Position numbers and translations under genes: made by a program | The notes under the pieces: model-generated | Database searches by the model: none | Told to the model about the DNA's origin: nothing | Seen by the model: only the letters and a program-made list of their open reading frames with translations | In this document: piece after piece, positions 1-13,287 of the stretch | Layout of the letters: each line of letters opens with the position of its first letter | Position numbering within the stretch: the first letter of the stretch is position 1 | NCBI GenBank assembly: GCA_017655985.1 | Contig: JACJVS010000005.1 | Coordinates: forward strand, 806,001 to 870,000 | DNA length: 64,000 bases | From: Incumbomyces delicatus | Taxonomy: Eukaryota; Ascomycota; Eurotiomycetes; Chaetothyriales; Trichomeriaceae | Direction of reading: 5' to 3'

Positions 1-132
1 ATTACTATCTCTAATTATATTTGACATATAAGTGACTATGTGCTTTATTTCCCAGTTGGATATCATTACAAACGGGCCCGTTATTCGTGTGATGCAAATC
101 TCCAAACGCCAGAAAACCTGCGAACCTCTAGC

Positions 133-3100
133 CTAGGGTTTTGATAGCTGCTCCTTCCTGAAGTGGATCAATGCCACCAAGTTGATGGATATCTGCGCCA
201 GCAACCCAATCCAAAACCAAGCATTATTCAAGCCGCCCGCCCCAACGCTGAAGTCAGGAAACACAGGTCCTGGTCCTACCCTGCTGGGACCGAAACCCCT
301 TGCGGCAATCGTCGCTATGGACCCAAGAACTTGCGCAGCAATGAGCGTAAATGCAATGTGATATCTTGTAAGAGTGTGAAGCAAAATTTGTCCGAAACCC
401 ACATTTTGGATCGAGTCGAGCACGCCGAGCCAGAGCCACACAGACCTTCCGCAAATCGCTGAAGCCACTGCGCCTCCTGCCCATGGAACGTACTGACCGA
501 TACCCGAGACTGCCCACCCGATTTGACAGTACCGTGCTGGAAAGATGCCAATGGCGAAGATAGGCAGCAACCACGAATGACTTTTGCTGTAGATGCTGGC
601 AAAGTAGAGCAGTACACTCCATACAACGATAAAGAAGACGATGACAAGGACAGCAACCACCCATTCCCTCAGATGTTTTGAGGACCAAAGGTACAGCCAG
701 TTACGACCATAAGGAGTTGACAAAAAGAAATTTTGAATGACCTGAAGAACCGTTAGTCAAGGGTGGCGCACTGCAGACAGAGTGAGTTGAACTTACCACC
801 ATCATGAAGAACCATATCACGATTCGGCGACGGAGAATGCTTGTGATGAAGTCCGGAACTGTGCCCGGGGATTGGCGATAGTAATCTGGCAAGCCAACGA
901 AAAGCACCACTCCAACCAACCACATAATCACGGCGACAGCCATTCCGATTGTGGTAACAAAGCTCGGACTGCTCACCATGAGACTGGTCGAAGTGATGCC
1001 CTGATCGGAAAGTCGGACAAGAGTTGCACCCCAGCACCACAACAGAGCAATGTAGACTTGCTGTGAAGGAATTAGTTAACGGCCAACGTCGAGGGGATAT
1101 TTCAACATACTTGTATCCCCTGAATGACGCCGGCTCTGAAAACCCAAGACGTCACTGGAGTGCCTCCCTGGTCACCAAAATTGAGGGCGAAGAATAACGA
1201 CCCGCTTGATGAGGCAGTGGCATAACATGCACTGGCAACATTCTGAACCCATCCGCGGTTGGAAATCCCGCCCACGAAAGGAGATACTCCAATCAAGGCG
1301 AAGGCGAAGCCGTAAAAGACGAAAGGAAGTGACAAAACCCAAACCGACTTCAGGGTGCGATACACTGACCTGCTGCGGGTGAGATTTCGATGATGAAAAA
1401 CACTTGGAGTTATTTGACTTACCACCATAAGAGAGAGGTGAGTAGGTAAATGCTCGCCACGGCGTAAAGTTTTGTTGGCGATTGCCCTACGCCGCCTGTG
1501 AGGAGGGTGATTTGGTACGAATTAGCCGCAATAACTTGTCCCTATACTTGGTCAGTCAACATCACAAGTAAAAGAGCAGGTTGTCACGCACAAATGCTAG
1601 GAGCACCGAGTATAGTGGCCAATCTCCGACACGGCGCAACAAGAGTCTCCTCAGGCCAGTGGGTGGTTTGTAATCATCAGCGAGGAGGAATTGACCTCGT
1701 GAAGCCACGTCTTCTTCGTCTTCATCCAAGTCGTCGCGGAAGTGTATTGATGATGCCGGAGTCGAGCCTTCTTTGCCTCTGAATATGCTGCCAACTGGTG
1801 TTTCAGTCTTGCCCATCTTGGCTTCTCGAAGACGGTTGAACCAGTCCTTCTCGCTTTTCACGATGTATTCTTCAATGATTGTATCGTACGAGTTCTTCCC
1901 ATTGAGTTTGCTTAATCGGTGTTCAAATGCCCGCCGATAATCATGCTGCGAATCAGTGAAGAATGGGTCCACCTTTTGCAGTTTGAAATCCTTTTTCTCA
2001 CCCACGATGGCGCCACTGCTCAGCAAAGCAGCATATCGTGGTGACTCTTCTGGTAGGAACGAAACGCGCAATCGCGAAAGACCAGCCCCTTCCATATCCC
2101 CGACATTCGATGCTGGATGAGACTCGTTCGGTGTGAGGATGCCAGGTGATGGAGGTGGAGAAAATAGTGTCTGAGAGGGGACTGCAATCCACTCAGATGT
2201 GCGAGATTGGAGCGTCAGGTCTAGTCGAGATTGATCCGCTGGATGGATGGAAGGACTCATTTCTTGTTCTTGAGTGTCGCTTGACTGCTGCTCATCTTCG
2301 CGGTCAACGTGTTCATCAGAATTTCCAGATTCGGGGCGAGTGCTGACAAAGTCGATGTCCAGATCCTCCTCAAGCCCCTCATGATCGGTATTTGCATTTC
2401 GACGAGCTTTCTTTGCGTGGCCAGGACCAAGTCTGCTTCCCATCCTTTGTAACCCGGTCACTGTCTCCGAACCCGGGAGTGGATCAGCATCATCCCCCAC
2501 CATTCTACTGACATGACGATTAAGACTTGTGGCCCGCGAACGTGTCGGTGTTCGATTCTCGGGCGTTGGAATGCCAGATGCTCGAAGACCGGAATCGATT
2601 CCCAAAGCTGTGCTTGCCATTGGGGCAGAGTCAGCAAGAGACACGAGGCTTTTCTTGGTGATAATCTGCAGACGATGCCTGTGTCTCGAGCCGTATTTTT
2701 GGTGCTTCTTGATCGCCGTGCTCTGCAAAGTCTCTAGATCTTGCACCCATTGTGCAACAGGGAACCGCTGTTTGCGACTTCGAGCACGAAGTATGGCACG
2801 GGCATCCGACTTTGAAGCCAACGCGCCCTCGATTGCTCCCTTGAACTGCTGTAGAAGATGCTTAGTGCTTGTGCTCTCAATGGTATACCACCATCCGGGC
2901 ATCTGGCCAAGACCACCGACCCTGGCTCCAACCCCCAAAGCACCCTTGCGGCCAAATTCCACAGCAACAAGGCCGAAGGGTTCATCTCTTGACGGTATCA
3001 GTGCAAATTCAGCACCTGAAAAGATGTATGGCGGCAACGCCGTGAATTCTGGTTTTGAAAAAACTCTGCCGGGATACTGTTTCATCATCTTATCAAGCTT

Positions 3101-6100
3101 AATCGCCGCAAACCTTCCATATAAGTCAATGACAGGCCCAATACATATCAGTTGACTCTTCGGGTGCTTGTCGAGAATTGCTGGAAATACGTCGGCGATC
3201 AGGTCAACACCCTTCTGCATAGACCAGCGTCCAACGAAGACGAAAAGTTCTGCCGATCCATCAACGTTCAGATCCGCCCATTTCTGTGCTTCGATCCTCA
3301 AATCCGCCCGGCTGAGTTCATATTCGGGATCGACAGTAACTTGATCGGAAACGTTTTGTTCTTCGGCCCGCTGCCATACAGCTACGTCGTCAGGATCGGG
3401 GTTAGGTAGAGCACCAACGTCGTTTAAGCCCCATAGAATTGGGTACCTTGCGTATGATCGTTTTCCGTATTTCTTAGAAACCCCTACCGCACCGAAGCTC
3501 TTTTGATGACGCCTCAAATAACTCGCACCCGCATGTAACAGGTTGAAGACTTCACCAAATTGTACGTACTCTTGAACGATCTCGGGGTCAAGATTGTAAA
3601 TTTTACTGACTTCGTCCCGTTCTTCTTTTGTCCTCATTGGCCACAAGCCCTGGAATTCAGCGTTATGGAGGGACAAGGCGCAGGGTATAGTGTCTGGTAG
3701 GAGATGCAGAGGCGCGACGCATCCATGATAATCATTGATGTGGTAAAGGTCTGGCTTGTACCTTTTGATTGCTTCAGCGATACAAGAATTCCATGCCGAA
3801 TAGTATACAGCACTATCCAGATCATCCATTCTTGGAGGATATGGCTCGGCTTTGGTCTGTTTCCGAAAGATGGGTGCATCCAGGAGCACATAGGTAATGT
3901 TACGCAGAACATGCGTACGAACGTTGACTGAGTAGATCTGGTCGAGTATAGTGACGTTTATCGGTTCAGCAAGCTCCTCCGGGTTCTCCGGGTATTCAAT
4001 GCCGCCAACACAAGGTATGACCCAAATCAAGTCCTGTTGACCAAGATTCTTGCCCATCAATTGAGCCATTACACCGAGTCCACCGATCTTGATTTTAATG
4101 TTCCAGTCTTCAATATCATATTCCATTGTTGCGATGAGCACTCTTCGCCGGTTTGGAGCACCAGCGTCGATAGCAATTGGGGATGGATCGAGCATGTTTC
4201 CGAAAATGGCCGACACCGGTTCGTTGGATTGACTAGGAGATGGTATTTGTGACTGCCTGGGAGCTGAGAAGCCTCTCGACAAAAGGTCCAATGTACTCTT
4301 TCTCGACTTTTCGATGAAGCCTGGTTCTGATGATGCGTCATCCAGTCGTTGAAACCAAAAGGACGCGGGGAAAAGTCTCCTCAGAAATGGAGTCGCGCGG
4401 TTTGCAACACCGAACTCGTTGAATTTGATCTTGTAGAAAGAGTTGGCGTAGATAACAGTCGCTCCAACGGCTGTCAAGAAAGGAAATAATATGAGTGAGA
4501 GGTACAAGAAGAGTTGAATCCATCTTGAGCCAACTGGAACAAGCCGGTATCGAAATGTACCATCATTGACTTCCAATCTGTACGACAGGAAAGGAGATGG
4601 AGGCGAGCTAGTCAGGTTGATCACATTTTGAAGCAACGACTGCTCTGGAATGCGATCTAATACGTTGTCTTTGATCATATTAGCAAATATCTTGGCGTCC
4701 ATGTTAATCAATCAACTTACCACCATCGATGTCACCAAAGATTTGGGTGACATCCGGAAGACCATCGGGATTCACACCCCATGCACTGAGTGAGAGCTGT
4801 GAAGGCCATTCTCCCAGGAAGTTGATACTCCAAGTTGAGTTCGAATCGAGTTTCATTTGGTTCGCGATGCCAGAATCATAGCCGTATTGATTGAAGGTCC
4901 CTTCTATCCAAAGATTAGGAAAGCGCCTGGGTGTCTTCCAATCAAGGTCTGCATGCTGATAATGATCGCTCGAACCACCCAACTGACTCCAGTACTGTAC
5001 AACAACATGCTGACCCCCCCATGCTTGGTCCTTGGTTCCGGACCAAACTCTGGAAGCAAGTGTGCTATTCTCGCCAGTGTAGGGAATCCATTCGCTGAAG
5101 CTGGTTCCAAAGTTCAGAGAGTATCGCCAAAGATCTGCTCCGGAAGCACGGTGCGATACATAGAGATCGCCATCGTCGTTCTTGAAGAGCAGGGAATCGC
5201 TGTAATTGGCTGTCCTGGGGTATACCATGGGATTGTCGAAATCACCAACCCTAAGCAAAACTCTGTCCACCGTATTTGTTGGAGTGCCGTCGCTACCTGA
5301 GGCATTTTTGATTGTAATTTCATGAATGCCATGGTACACATTGACGAGGTCAGCCTCATAGATAAAATTTGTCGAAGGCTCCCCAACCCATGTTGTGGTG
5401 GAGTTCATGCTTGAACAACTGACACTACCGAGATCAAGGCTGGCGGAACTTGCATTCTCAGCTGATGACATGACCTGCAAATTTCTTGAAATCGACCCGC
5501 AGTCCATCTCCTGTGAAAATCCGAATTTAATTTGAATTCGGTCCGCACCATGGAAATCCGACCACATGCGATGATCATGTCCTGGATAGAAAGCCGTGAG
5601 TGCGGGACGCGGCGAGACGAATTTGTCTTTGGGTACGAGAGCCTTGAAACCCCAAGGTGGCATTGTTAATTCGCGCAGACATCCATTTTGTCCGGTGCTG
5701 CCTTCGAGTCCAAGCGAGAATGGCCCGCTTTCTAGGGTGTATTCTTCATACGGCGCGAAAAGATTCTTCACAGTTACTCCCTCAACGAACGGAGCCACGA
5801 GGCTTGTATTGTCGCCGCAGTCGAAAGCGTGGTTCATAGTACGGTTCTCGTTCGAGAAGAGCAACCACACGCTCTGATCTCCCTGACCAGTGCCGGTAAA
5901 GTTCTGGACATTTTGAAACCCAGATCGGTACACAGACCATAGGCCAGTCTCCGTAGCAGTGCCATTACTTCCGGGTAAGTATATATTGTATGTATGATTG
6001 GACAACTGCTCAAGGTAGTATCCATCGCTTAGGGTGGGGTAGACTTCGCGCATTTCGAACATTCTTTTGACGATGTTGCGCAGTGGGTGAGAAGGATCAC

Positions 6101-7966
6101 GGTGGTCTAAACTGATGTTGTCGTCTTCGCAACCATAAGTTGCGGCACTAACAGGAAAATTGGCGTATTTGACCGAACCGACCTTGTAACATCCATGCAA
6201 TTGCCACGCTAGGGAAGATGACATTGGAGAACGACCTTGTACAATAGTCAGTGATGTTCTGGAAATGATAATAGAACTTACCAAACACATAATTCGCATT
6301 AGTACTCTCAAGCACGTATGTTGCTTGCTCTTCGCCCCAAAGCAGCGTCGGTATGCCGGGAAAGAGAAGGGTAACAATGAAAAGTCCCAAAATGTTTTTT
6401 TCAGTTCCGTTCTCAATCCCAGGCCACCGGAAAACGTCCTGATTACTGACGCCAAACATATGTCGCGGATCAAAGTCACCAGTATAAGCATTGACCATAT
6501 CGTTAGTTTGCAGCAGATTGTTCCAGGTTTCGACAAAGTTGACAGGTGGGTCTCCTTCGGCTTCGTATATGCCATCCATTCCAAGAAATCTGGTCAGGGC
6601 ACGATAGACTGTATAATGAAAAGCTGCCGCATCCAGAGCACTGTTTTCGAGGTTGCGAATATACTCTCTCTTCGAACTGTTGTCAACGGTCACGATTTCG
6701 ATAAGGTTATCGACCCTCGCTTGTGGCTCCATGCCTCGGCCGATGTAGATTGATCCAAAGGAATTTCCTGAGACAATCTCGCCGGGTATGTAGAAGTTGT
6801 TCTTGTTGTAACGCCTCGCACATTCTCTGATATAGGAGCTCCATGCTCCTAGAACGAAGTGAGCAGAAGACAAACGCATGGTGGATAGTACAAACCTTGA
6901 GCATCCACGGTGACTTGGAGACCTTTGTCTATACGAAACCCATCAATGTCCAAGCTCGCTATCGTCATACAACTGAAATGCTGGATTTTAGCCAGCACAC
7001 TTGGTCTCCATTCTCGTAGTCGATCTTGAACGAATGCGAACTTGGAGAGTTGACGTTGCCATTCTGGATAATTACCGAAAGAAGCGACTTCGCCGTACTA
7101 GGCAATAATGATCAGCAGCTGTATGTTGCACCTCCCATCACCAGGAGCCTGGATTCGATACATACCTGATCGAATTCACTGTCGCGGCAGCCAACTAGCA
7201 GTTGACTAGTGTTGGTGGCAGGTTTTCCATCATCTCCCCAGAATCTAGGGTAGTCGCATTCATCCAGTTCCGTGTCGCTCTGGAAAAAATCGTGATATCG
7301 TCTTTCTGATTTCCAGATGACATTGTGCTCCTTAGCCGCAAAGGGTGTTGACCGGTTTAGGTAACCCTCGAACCCCATCAAGTCTCCCATGGTGGCAAAT
7401 GTATTATCGAAAATCACATACATGCCACGGCTGTGTATATCAGCAATTGCAGTTCGCCATGCCAAGATGTCTCCATGGTGACGATCTAATAGTGTTAAAT
7501 CGAGAGGACTGTAACCATCTGCGCCCCACGGCATATTGAGGAATGGTGATCCGATGATGTAGATCAGCTTCACTCCCATACCTTGTATGTAATCAAGAGA
7601 ATCTTGGAGCCCCTTGACGTCGCCACCATACCGGAGCTGGTTGGAAAGGATATCATGTTCGAATTGTGTACCGTTGGCATTATCGTTTGAAGGGTCCCTT
7701 GCCAACGTTAGCGACAGCTGGTCCAGCCTTTGGTAAACTTACCCATTAACGAAGCGATCGGTAAGGACGGTGTACATCGGCAGGCGCCAGTTTGCTGGAG
7801 AAGACTGGTAGGTATGGTTGGGCCACTCACCCCAGTAGTCGAGGGGATCGCTAGCAGTCTCATTCTCATTGAGATTGTACCCAACCTGGTCTGAACTATA
7901 CTTTAGGGCCCTGGCGAACGGTACAAATATGCTGATGACAATTAAAAGCCATGTAAGAGGCATCAT
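133..7966 (-). CDS. ags1: Cell-wall alpha-1,3-glucan synthase (Ags/Mok1 type), 10 exons
   Basis: This integral membrane enzyme makes the alpha-1,3-glucan of the fungal cell wall. Proposed exons, minus strand: 7966-7743, 7697-7166, 7097-6896, 6848-6282, 6235-4721, 4668-1592, 1541-1423, 1369-1111, 1060-797, 741-133. All phases agree and give about 2455 aa, normal for the family. Domains in order: signal peptide (MMPLTWLLIV start); extracellular GH13 amylase-like domain with DIDGFRID (Asp near 309) and GEIVSG (Glu near 343); membrane segment near 1064-1088; cytosolic GT5 synthase domain from about 1187 with KIGGLG, GRWSMQKG and DEPFGLVAVEFG; a polar linker; and a multi-pass C-terminal region from about 2010 ending FRKEQLSKP, a family-typical tail. 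Introns are 45-68 bp. One donor is GTGCGT (at 1591) and two acceptors are AAG (at 6236 and 4669); homology, not splice strength, chose these. No stops or frameshifts interrupt the model, so it looks functional. Single splice sites are less certain than the gene. Confidence 0.95.
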
Positions 7967-10388
7967 AGCAAATCGAAAGTCTTTCTCATGTACAAGATAT
8001 TGGAGGCCCCTGTAGTTGATAATCCACGGCTTTCTTGGAATTCACGAAACAAGCGAGGGTGGAAGCGATAGTCTCCAGAGTCTGAATGAGCGATTGAATG
8101 GACCTGGACGAGAAAGACAGGGTATTCACAGTCGAAAACACTCACAACATAAGAGGGGATAGTTGAAGGGGAAAATCTGGCACGGGACAATGCTGTATTG
8201 ACCGAGTCCCAGCATCCTGAACGAGCATCGGTACTTGCATGAGTGTCTTTCTGCAGGATCGTCCCACAGGGGGGAAATAACGTGCGTCGTTGCGCAGTTC
8301 AGCCAGCCCATGTTGACAATAGGTCTATCCTGGCAAAGGCTGGCCACCATCTTCTACCGAATTCGTCAAAAATAAGCTCTCTGATTACCGGATTCGCCCT
8401 GATAGCTCGAAATGAAAGCCGAATATGGAATCCAGAAGAGCGTGAGTAGCGCTTCTGCCGTAGCTCATGCAGGTGAAAAGTCCGCTTGTCTTAGAACCTG
8501 TGTCAACGACCGTCGGCTCCGCTCTTGATAATAACCCTTCAATGCAGGCGTCTCTGTTGGGCGTTTGTATCATTTGCAATGGTAGATGTCTGATCCTACG
8601 GCAACCAAAACCGTTGAGTGTGGGTACAATAAAATAACTTATGGTTCCAGGAGATGGTCCGATAAGAGCTGACTGTTGACCTGGGAGAGGGTAGGGGGAG
8701 ACCAGTGGAGCTCGTAAGAATAGATATCTTAATCTGCACCGGCCACGCCGGCATGGAACAGCGATGGTTGATGCAGTTGCCGCGTAGGTGCAATCCCGGT
8801 CAACGTTGATGGCCAATGAAACTTTGTGGGACCGTAGCCTGGTAGGAATGGCACGAAGGCATAGTGGAATGGAGATTGCGTCCAGCGAAATACTGTCCCT
8901 GGATCAGATAAAAATTTTCTCGGCCAAACCTTGGTGATAGCATCTTTTGCATCGTATTGGCTTCTATCAGGCTCAGGGCCTTGAAGTGGGGTGTCCCACA
9001 CGTGAACAGAAGTGTTCGCTCTGGATGTGAGGGGACGTAAAAGGATGTCTCTCCCGGTCTCACTGCGAGACTGTCGCTACGAAGTGGAATACTGTGGCTG
9101 TTGTCTATTGGTTGAGACAGTCGTGATCGGATAAGGTGGTAGGAGAAACAGACTTTGACAGAAACGCATGCTTAGTAGAATGGCAAAATGCCTCAATTCT
9201 GGAGCATATTGATGCCAACAGCCTCAGAGCTCGATCTCGAAGCGATTACACGTGGACCACCGGCCCGTTGCCATTTGTTGGTTGTTGATCCTCGTTTAGG
9301 CGACTGCTACATGGATTGTGCTAATAACGAACGCGTCGTGGGTCAAAGGCTGCACCGACAACTGCAGATAAAGTTTGTACAGATTCCAGTCGCGGGCAAA
9401 ATTCTGTGGTCATGTTCTTAGCAACGTGGTGCGACAAGCGACCGACACGTTTTAGGTGCATGTCAGAACGGCTGAAATGATAGTTGCGGTTCCAGACTGC
9501 GCTCGTCGTGACGCAACACAACCCCTTTCCGTCTGTGTGGCTTTGTCTCAGCCTCAGGCGCCATATTTCGCCAATGATCGGGCAGAAAGGTGCCCGAAAA
9601 TTAGGTGATAGCCTAAGCCTTAACGAGACGGGGTTCAACTGCTCACTGGCCGCAGGATCACAGAGCCCACCATGCAAGCTCTGGCTAAGCACGCTAAGCT
9701 TATCTGCTGTCAGCTGGATTTGCCACCAACGACATCCAACTATCGTTGGGAAAGCATCCAAAATGTAGATAACGACGTGTGCGTAACCCAAAGTCCATTG
9801 AATCGAGAATCCACCAATTTTCAAACCCTTCCTAATGGTCAATCTGGTGGTGACGATGCTCTGTTAGCCACCGATTTTCAGTCGAATTTACCGAAAGCCA
9901 AAACGCCTGCCTCTCGTTCCGTGCTGGGTGTCCCGATGGCTTGACCAGGGCCTGCCAGATTCGAAGTCTCTAACTAATGAGAGGTCTTTCAGCTACGTAT
10001 GAACACATCTGCCACCATTGGTAACAATTAGTGACCACCCGACTGCGGATGAAAACTTCCGAGTCCCTTGACTGCGCTATGTCTGTACGACTCAACCTTG
10101 TCGACCTGATCATTTTTCTCGCTAAACTGGCGTTGGGCCTGCTTTATTTAGGAACTAGGCTTCGGTGAAACTGTCCTAGCCAACTCTATCCTCGGGCCCC
10201 TGTTGCTCTCATTTCATCGAGAATGCTGACCAGTTCTAAGATTGGATCGAGGCATGTGGTGGGAACGAGTCCCAGCCTTACGACTTTCGTGCAATGAGTC
10301 AAATGTGCACTGATGGAAGTAGGCGCTGCATATGCTACCATCGTCTTCTGTTACGCACACTCGGCCCCAGTGTTTCCTGTTTTCCTTC
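7967..10388. promoter_or_regulatory. 2.4-kb divergent intergenic region between glucan synthase and amylase
   Basis: Both flanking genes are transcribed away from this stretch, so it must hold both promoters and 5' leaders. Short ORFs occur on both strands but none shows a recognisable domain or fungal splice structure. CCAAT pentamers are scattered (near 8813, ATTGG near 9105, near 9574). A TTTATTTA stretch lies near 10,142, about 240 bp before the amylase start. I cannot name any binding site with confidence. Base composition is ordinary, unlike the RIP block to the right. Confidence 0.55.
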
Positions 10389-12142
10389 ATGACCAACGTT
10401 GCTGGCATTTTACTACTCGTCTTGACCTACTACATCTCGAATAGCTCACAAGCATCAAGCGGTGATTGGAAAGCAAGAAGTATCTATCAGGTCGTCACTG
10501 ATCGCTTCGCTAGAAGCGATGGATCAACGACCGCTACCTGCGACCCTGGGCTGGGAGACTATTGTGGTGGGACGTGGAAAGGGCTGATCAATCATCTCGA
10601 CTACATCCAAGGAATGGGCTTCTCTGCCATCTGGATCTCCCCCGTCACACTGAATTTCCAACAGCGCACGGCCGCGCTCTCATCCTACCACGGCTACTGG
10701 CAACAGGATCTATACGCCCTCAACCCCGAATTTGGCGACGTACACGACCTGCAAGCTTTGTCGAGTGCTCTTCACAAACGGAATATGTATTTGATCCTCG
10801 ATGTCGTAGTAGGGAACATGGCAAGCCCAGGTGCCCACTCCAACGTTGACTTTTCTGCCTTTAACCCTTTCAACTCGAAGGATAGCTTCCATGCTTATTG
10901 CCCGATGGATGACCCAGGCAATTTGACTAGTGTTCAAGACGTACGTGTGGTCCGTGAAATCTTTTCTGACTCTAACACATTCTGCAGTGTTGGATCGGCG
11001 ACGGTATCGTATCGCTTCCAGATCTCAAGACTGAGGACCCCGTGGTTGCGAACATGATCTATGCGTGGGTTAACAGCCTGGTCCGCAACTACAGTGGTAT
11101 ATTCAAAAGCACATGTTTTGAGGCCATGAACTAATTCTAGGCTGCAGTTGACGGTCTTCGTATCGACTCGGTCAATAACTTAAACCCAGCATTCCTCCCA
11201 GGCCTCGAAGCCGCAGCTGGCACCTATTGTATAGGCGAGGTCCTTCAAACCAACGGTACACAAGCATGTGCCTACTCTGAGCTACTTGGAGGTTTTCTCA
11301 ACTATCCAATTTACCACGATTTGACCGCAACATTCCAGAACTCGAGCAGTACTATGAGTCGATTGATTGACCAGATGGCCTCAGTACAGTCCGCTTGCAG
11401 GGACACGGCCACTCTCGGTACCTTTTCAGAGAATCACGATGTCCCTCGATTCGCATCCTATACCGCAGATATGTCGCTTGCTCAGAATGTCCTGACGTAC
11501 AATATGCTTGGAGAAGGGATTCCAGTGATGTACTATGGTCAGGAGCAGCATCTCAACGGCTCATTCAACCCCATTAATCGCGAAGCTCTCTGGTTGACGG
11601 GCTACGACACGACAACTTCACTTTACACTCTAGTCTCGACTCTTCTTTATCTCCGCACTCATGCAATTGCATCTAACTCTTCATATCTGGACTACGCGAG
11701 CCGTGTCATCTACTCCGATGATCACACAATGGTGCTCCGCAAAGGCTTCGACGGAAATCAGATTATCTCTGTTCTCACCAACGATGGGATCGGTTCTCGT
11801 AATCGCTCCGTCACCATCACCAGCACAGGCCTAAGCAAGGGCGATTCTGTCCTCGATGCAATCAGCTGCACGGAGATTAAAGCTGGTTCAGATGGTAGTC
11901 TGTCAATAACTATCAATCAAGGTCTTCCACAGGTGTTTTACCCCACTATTGGGCTCGCAAAGTCGAAGAAATGCTTCTGTATGTCGAGCAGAGATGTATC
12001 CTCAAGTCAGGGTGGGTGTACCGAGAACAGCAAGTCGCTTGCCTTTTCGTGGAAGCAGCTGTTGTCCGAGCGACGGATCTGCCTGTTGCCCTTAAGTCTG
12101 GTGATCCCTATCATGGTGTCCATAATAAGTTTACTGTTCTGA
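10389..12142 (+). CDS. agtA: GPI-anchored GH13 alpha-amylase / 4-alpha-glucanotransferase type (AgtA/AmyD-like)
   Basis: Exons 10389-10940, 10988-11096 and 11148-12142 (introns 47 and 51 bp) give a 551-aa protein. I chose the ATG at 10389 over 10332 because it directly starts a signal peptide (MTNVAGILLLVL). GH13 landmarks are intact: SSYHGYW, GLRID (nucleophile Asp227), GEVLQ (acid/base Glu251) and FSENHD (Asp318). In region I the usual NH pair of alpha-amylases is replaced: residues 138-144 read DVVVGNM, so the conserved His is Asn143. Such replacement is known in the GPI-anchored AgtA-type fungal enzymes, which act as glucanotransferases on alpha-glucan rather than as starch hydrolases. 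The C-terminus ends in a hydrophobic run (LPLSLVIPIMVSIISLLF) preceded by a small polar stretch, as expected for a GPI signal; the omega site is not certain. Its divergent position next to the glucan synthase supports a role in cell-wall alpha-glucan formation. That activity is inferred, not seen. Confidence 0.9.
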
Positions 12143-12589
12143 ATTCAATGGATATGATTCTGATGCTAAATTGTCTGGCTACATACTGGCTAACGCGCAA
12201 ATCCCACCCGCTTCTCACGTTGACAGGAACTAGGCGATAAGTATAGCTCTGTATAGCTATATAAAGGTGCTATAAACCCAAATCGAATGACGTATGTGAC
12301 ATCCATCTGCTTTCCATTTGTTCTAGAAAGTTCCCATCGTCCAGATAAGTCCGCTGGGAGTCCTGAATTCTAGTTTGATCATATTTGCACGGATCAATTC
12401 AGTCGAAAGAATGCTCTACTTCTTATCCAGGTTATTCGCTGTGGGCTAACTTGTAGTGAACGGATCGTGTTTAAGCTCATGGTACTGCATGCTTTCTTAA
12501 GTTATGGGAGATCAATTAGACTACCTAGTATCTAGGTCCCTGCCCATAGTGTAATACGGTCAGAATCATCGTCGGCGCGGCGGGGGCGG
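12143..12589. other. Intergenic strip between the amylase gene and the RIP block
   Basis: Ordinary-looking sequence with CpA and TpG still present. No gene or RNA is visible. It is the 3' flank of the amylase gene. The heterochromatin-like sequence begins only about 450 bp after the amylase stop codon. Confidence 0.5.
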
Positions 12590-12656
12590 TAGATCAATTT
12601 AAATGGTAGAGAACGCCCATATAAATTAAAGTAAGTGAAGTAGTTAAACTCTCTAT

Positions 12657-12683
12657 ATTTACCTTAGTTCCACTAAGGTAAAT
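12657..12683. repeat. Perfect 11-bp inverted repeat with 5-nt loop at the edge of the RIP block
   Basis: The arms read ATTTACCTTAG and CTAAGGTAAAT around the loop TTCCA. It lies about 240 bp before the first family A LTR. It could be a terminator-like hairpin or the edge of an older repeat; the function is unknown. Confidence 0.5.
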
Positions 12684-12899
12684 AAATATATATACTGCGT
12701 ATATGGTAGCTATGTATAAGCCGTGATTGCGCTATTATTAGGACTTAGGCTATCGCTAGGCGTGAGAATAGCTATATTATAAATGCTAAGACTGCGCTAC
12801 GTATACTAGGAGAGCTCGTACCGTATTCTTAATACTTAAGCTCTTTAAGTGTTAAATCGATATTATAATAGTAGTTAGACTAATGCGATATATATAATA

Positions 12900-13287
12900 T
12901 GTTATGAGGCTGTCTGCCCTTCGTTCTAGTAATGGTATAAGGGAACCTTAAAGGTTTCCTTAGACAATCTATTAGAATACTGTGTTAATGAATTAAGGTA
13001 CTGTAGTACGTAGATAGGGGTGCTAGTATAACTTAAATTAACTACGAAGACTATCGAAGTTTATAGAAAACTCGTATCTATATATAGCTAAATACTGTTT
13101 TCTAATAAGGAAGTCGTTCTATAGTACGTTAGTACGCTTAAGTTTTAACGTACTATAGTATCGACGTACCGTACTTTTCTATTTCGATAGTTATATATAG
13201 CCTCTCTATATGTACCTTACTTATCTCGCGTAATCTTCTATATCTTCTTTTATATAATACGGCTAACCTTATAGCCTTCTCGTAATA
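12900..13287 (-). repeat. Family A LTR, copy 1 (minus orientation)
   Basis: It reads TGTTATGAGGC at its left end and CGTAATA (from CGTAACA) at its right end. A pyrimidine run, CTTTTCCCCCTT, follows immediately. On the minus strand this is a polypurine tract next to a 3' LTR, which fixes the element's orientation. Confidence 0.85.

Noticed and set aside
2529..3155. 208-codon plus-strand ORF and other ORFs opposite the glucan synthase gene
   Set aside because: They are antisense shadows of a strongly supported coding exon; no domain or codon support of their own.
8385..9842. ORFs of 60-173 codons in the divergent intergenic region
   Set aside because: No recognisable domain, no splice context and inconsistent overlap on both strands; chance ORFs in normal-GC DNA are common at this length.
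11971..12240. 89-codon ORF overlapping the end of the amylase gene
   Set aside because: Out of frame with the supported last exon; a shadow.
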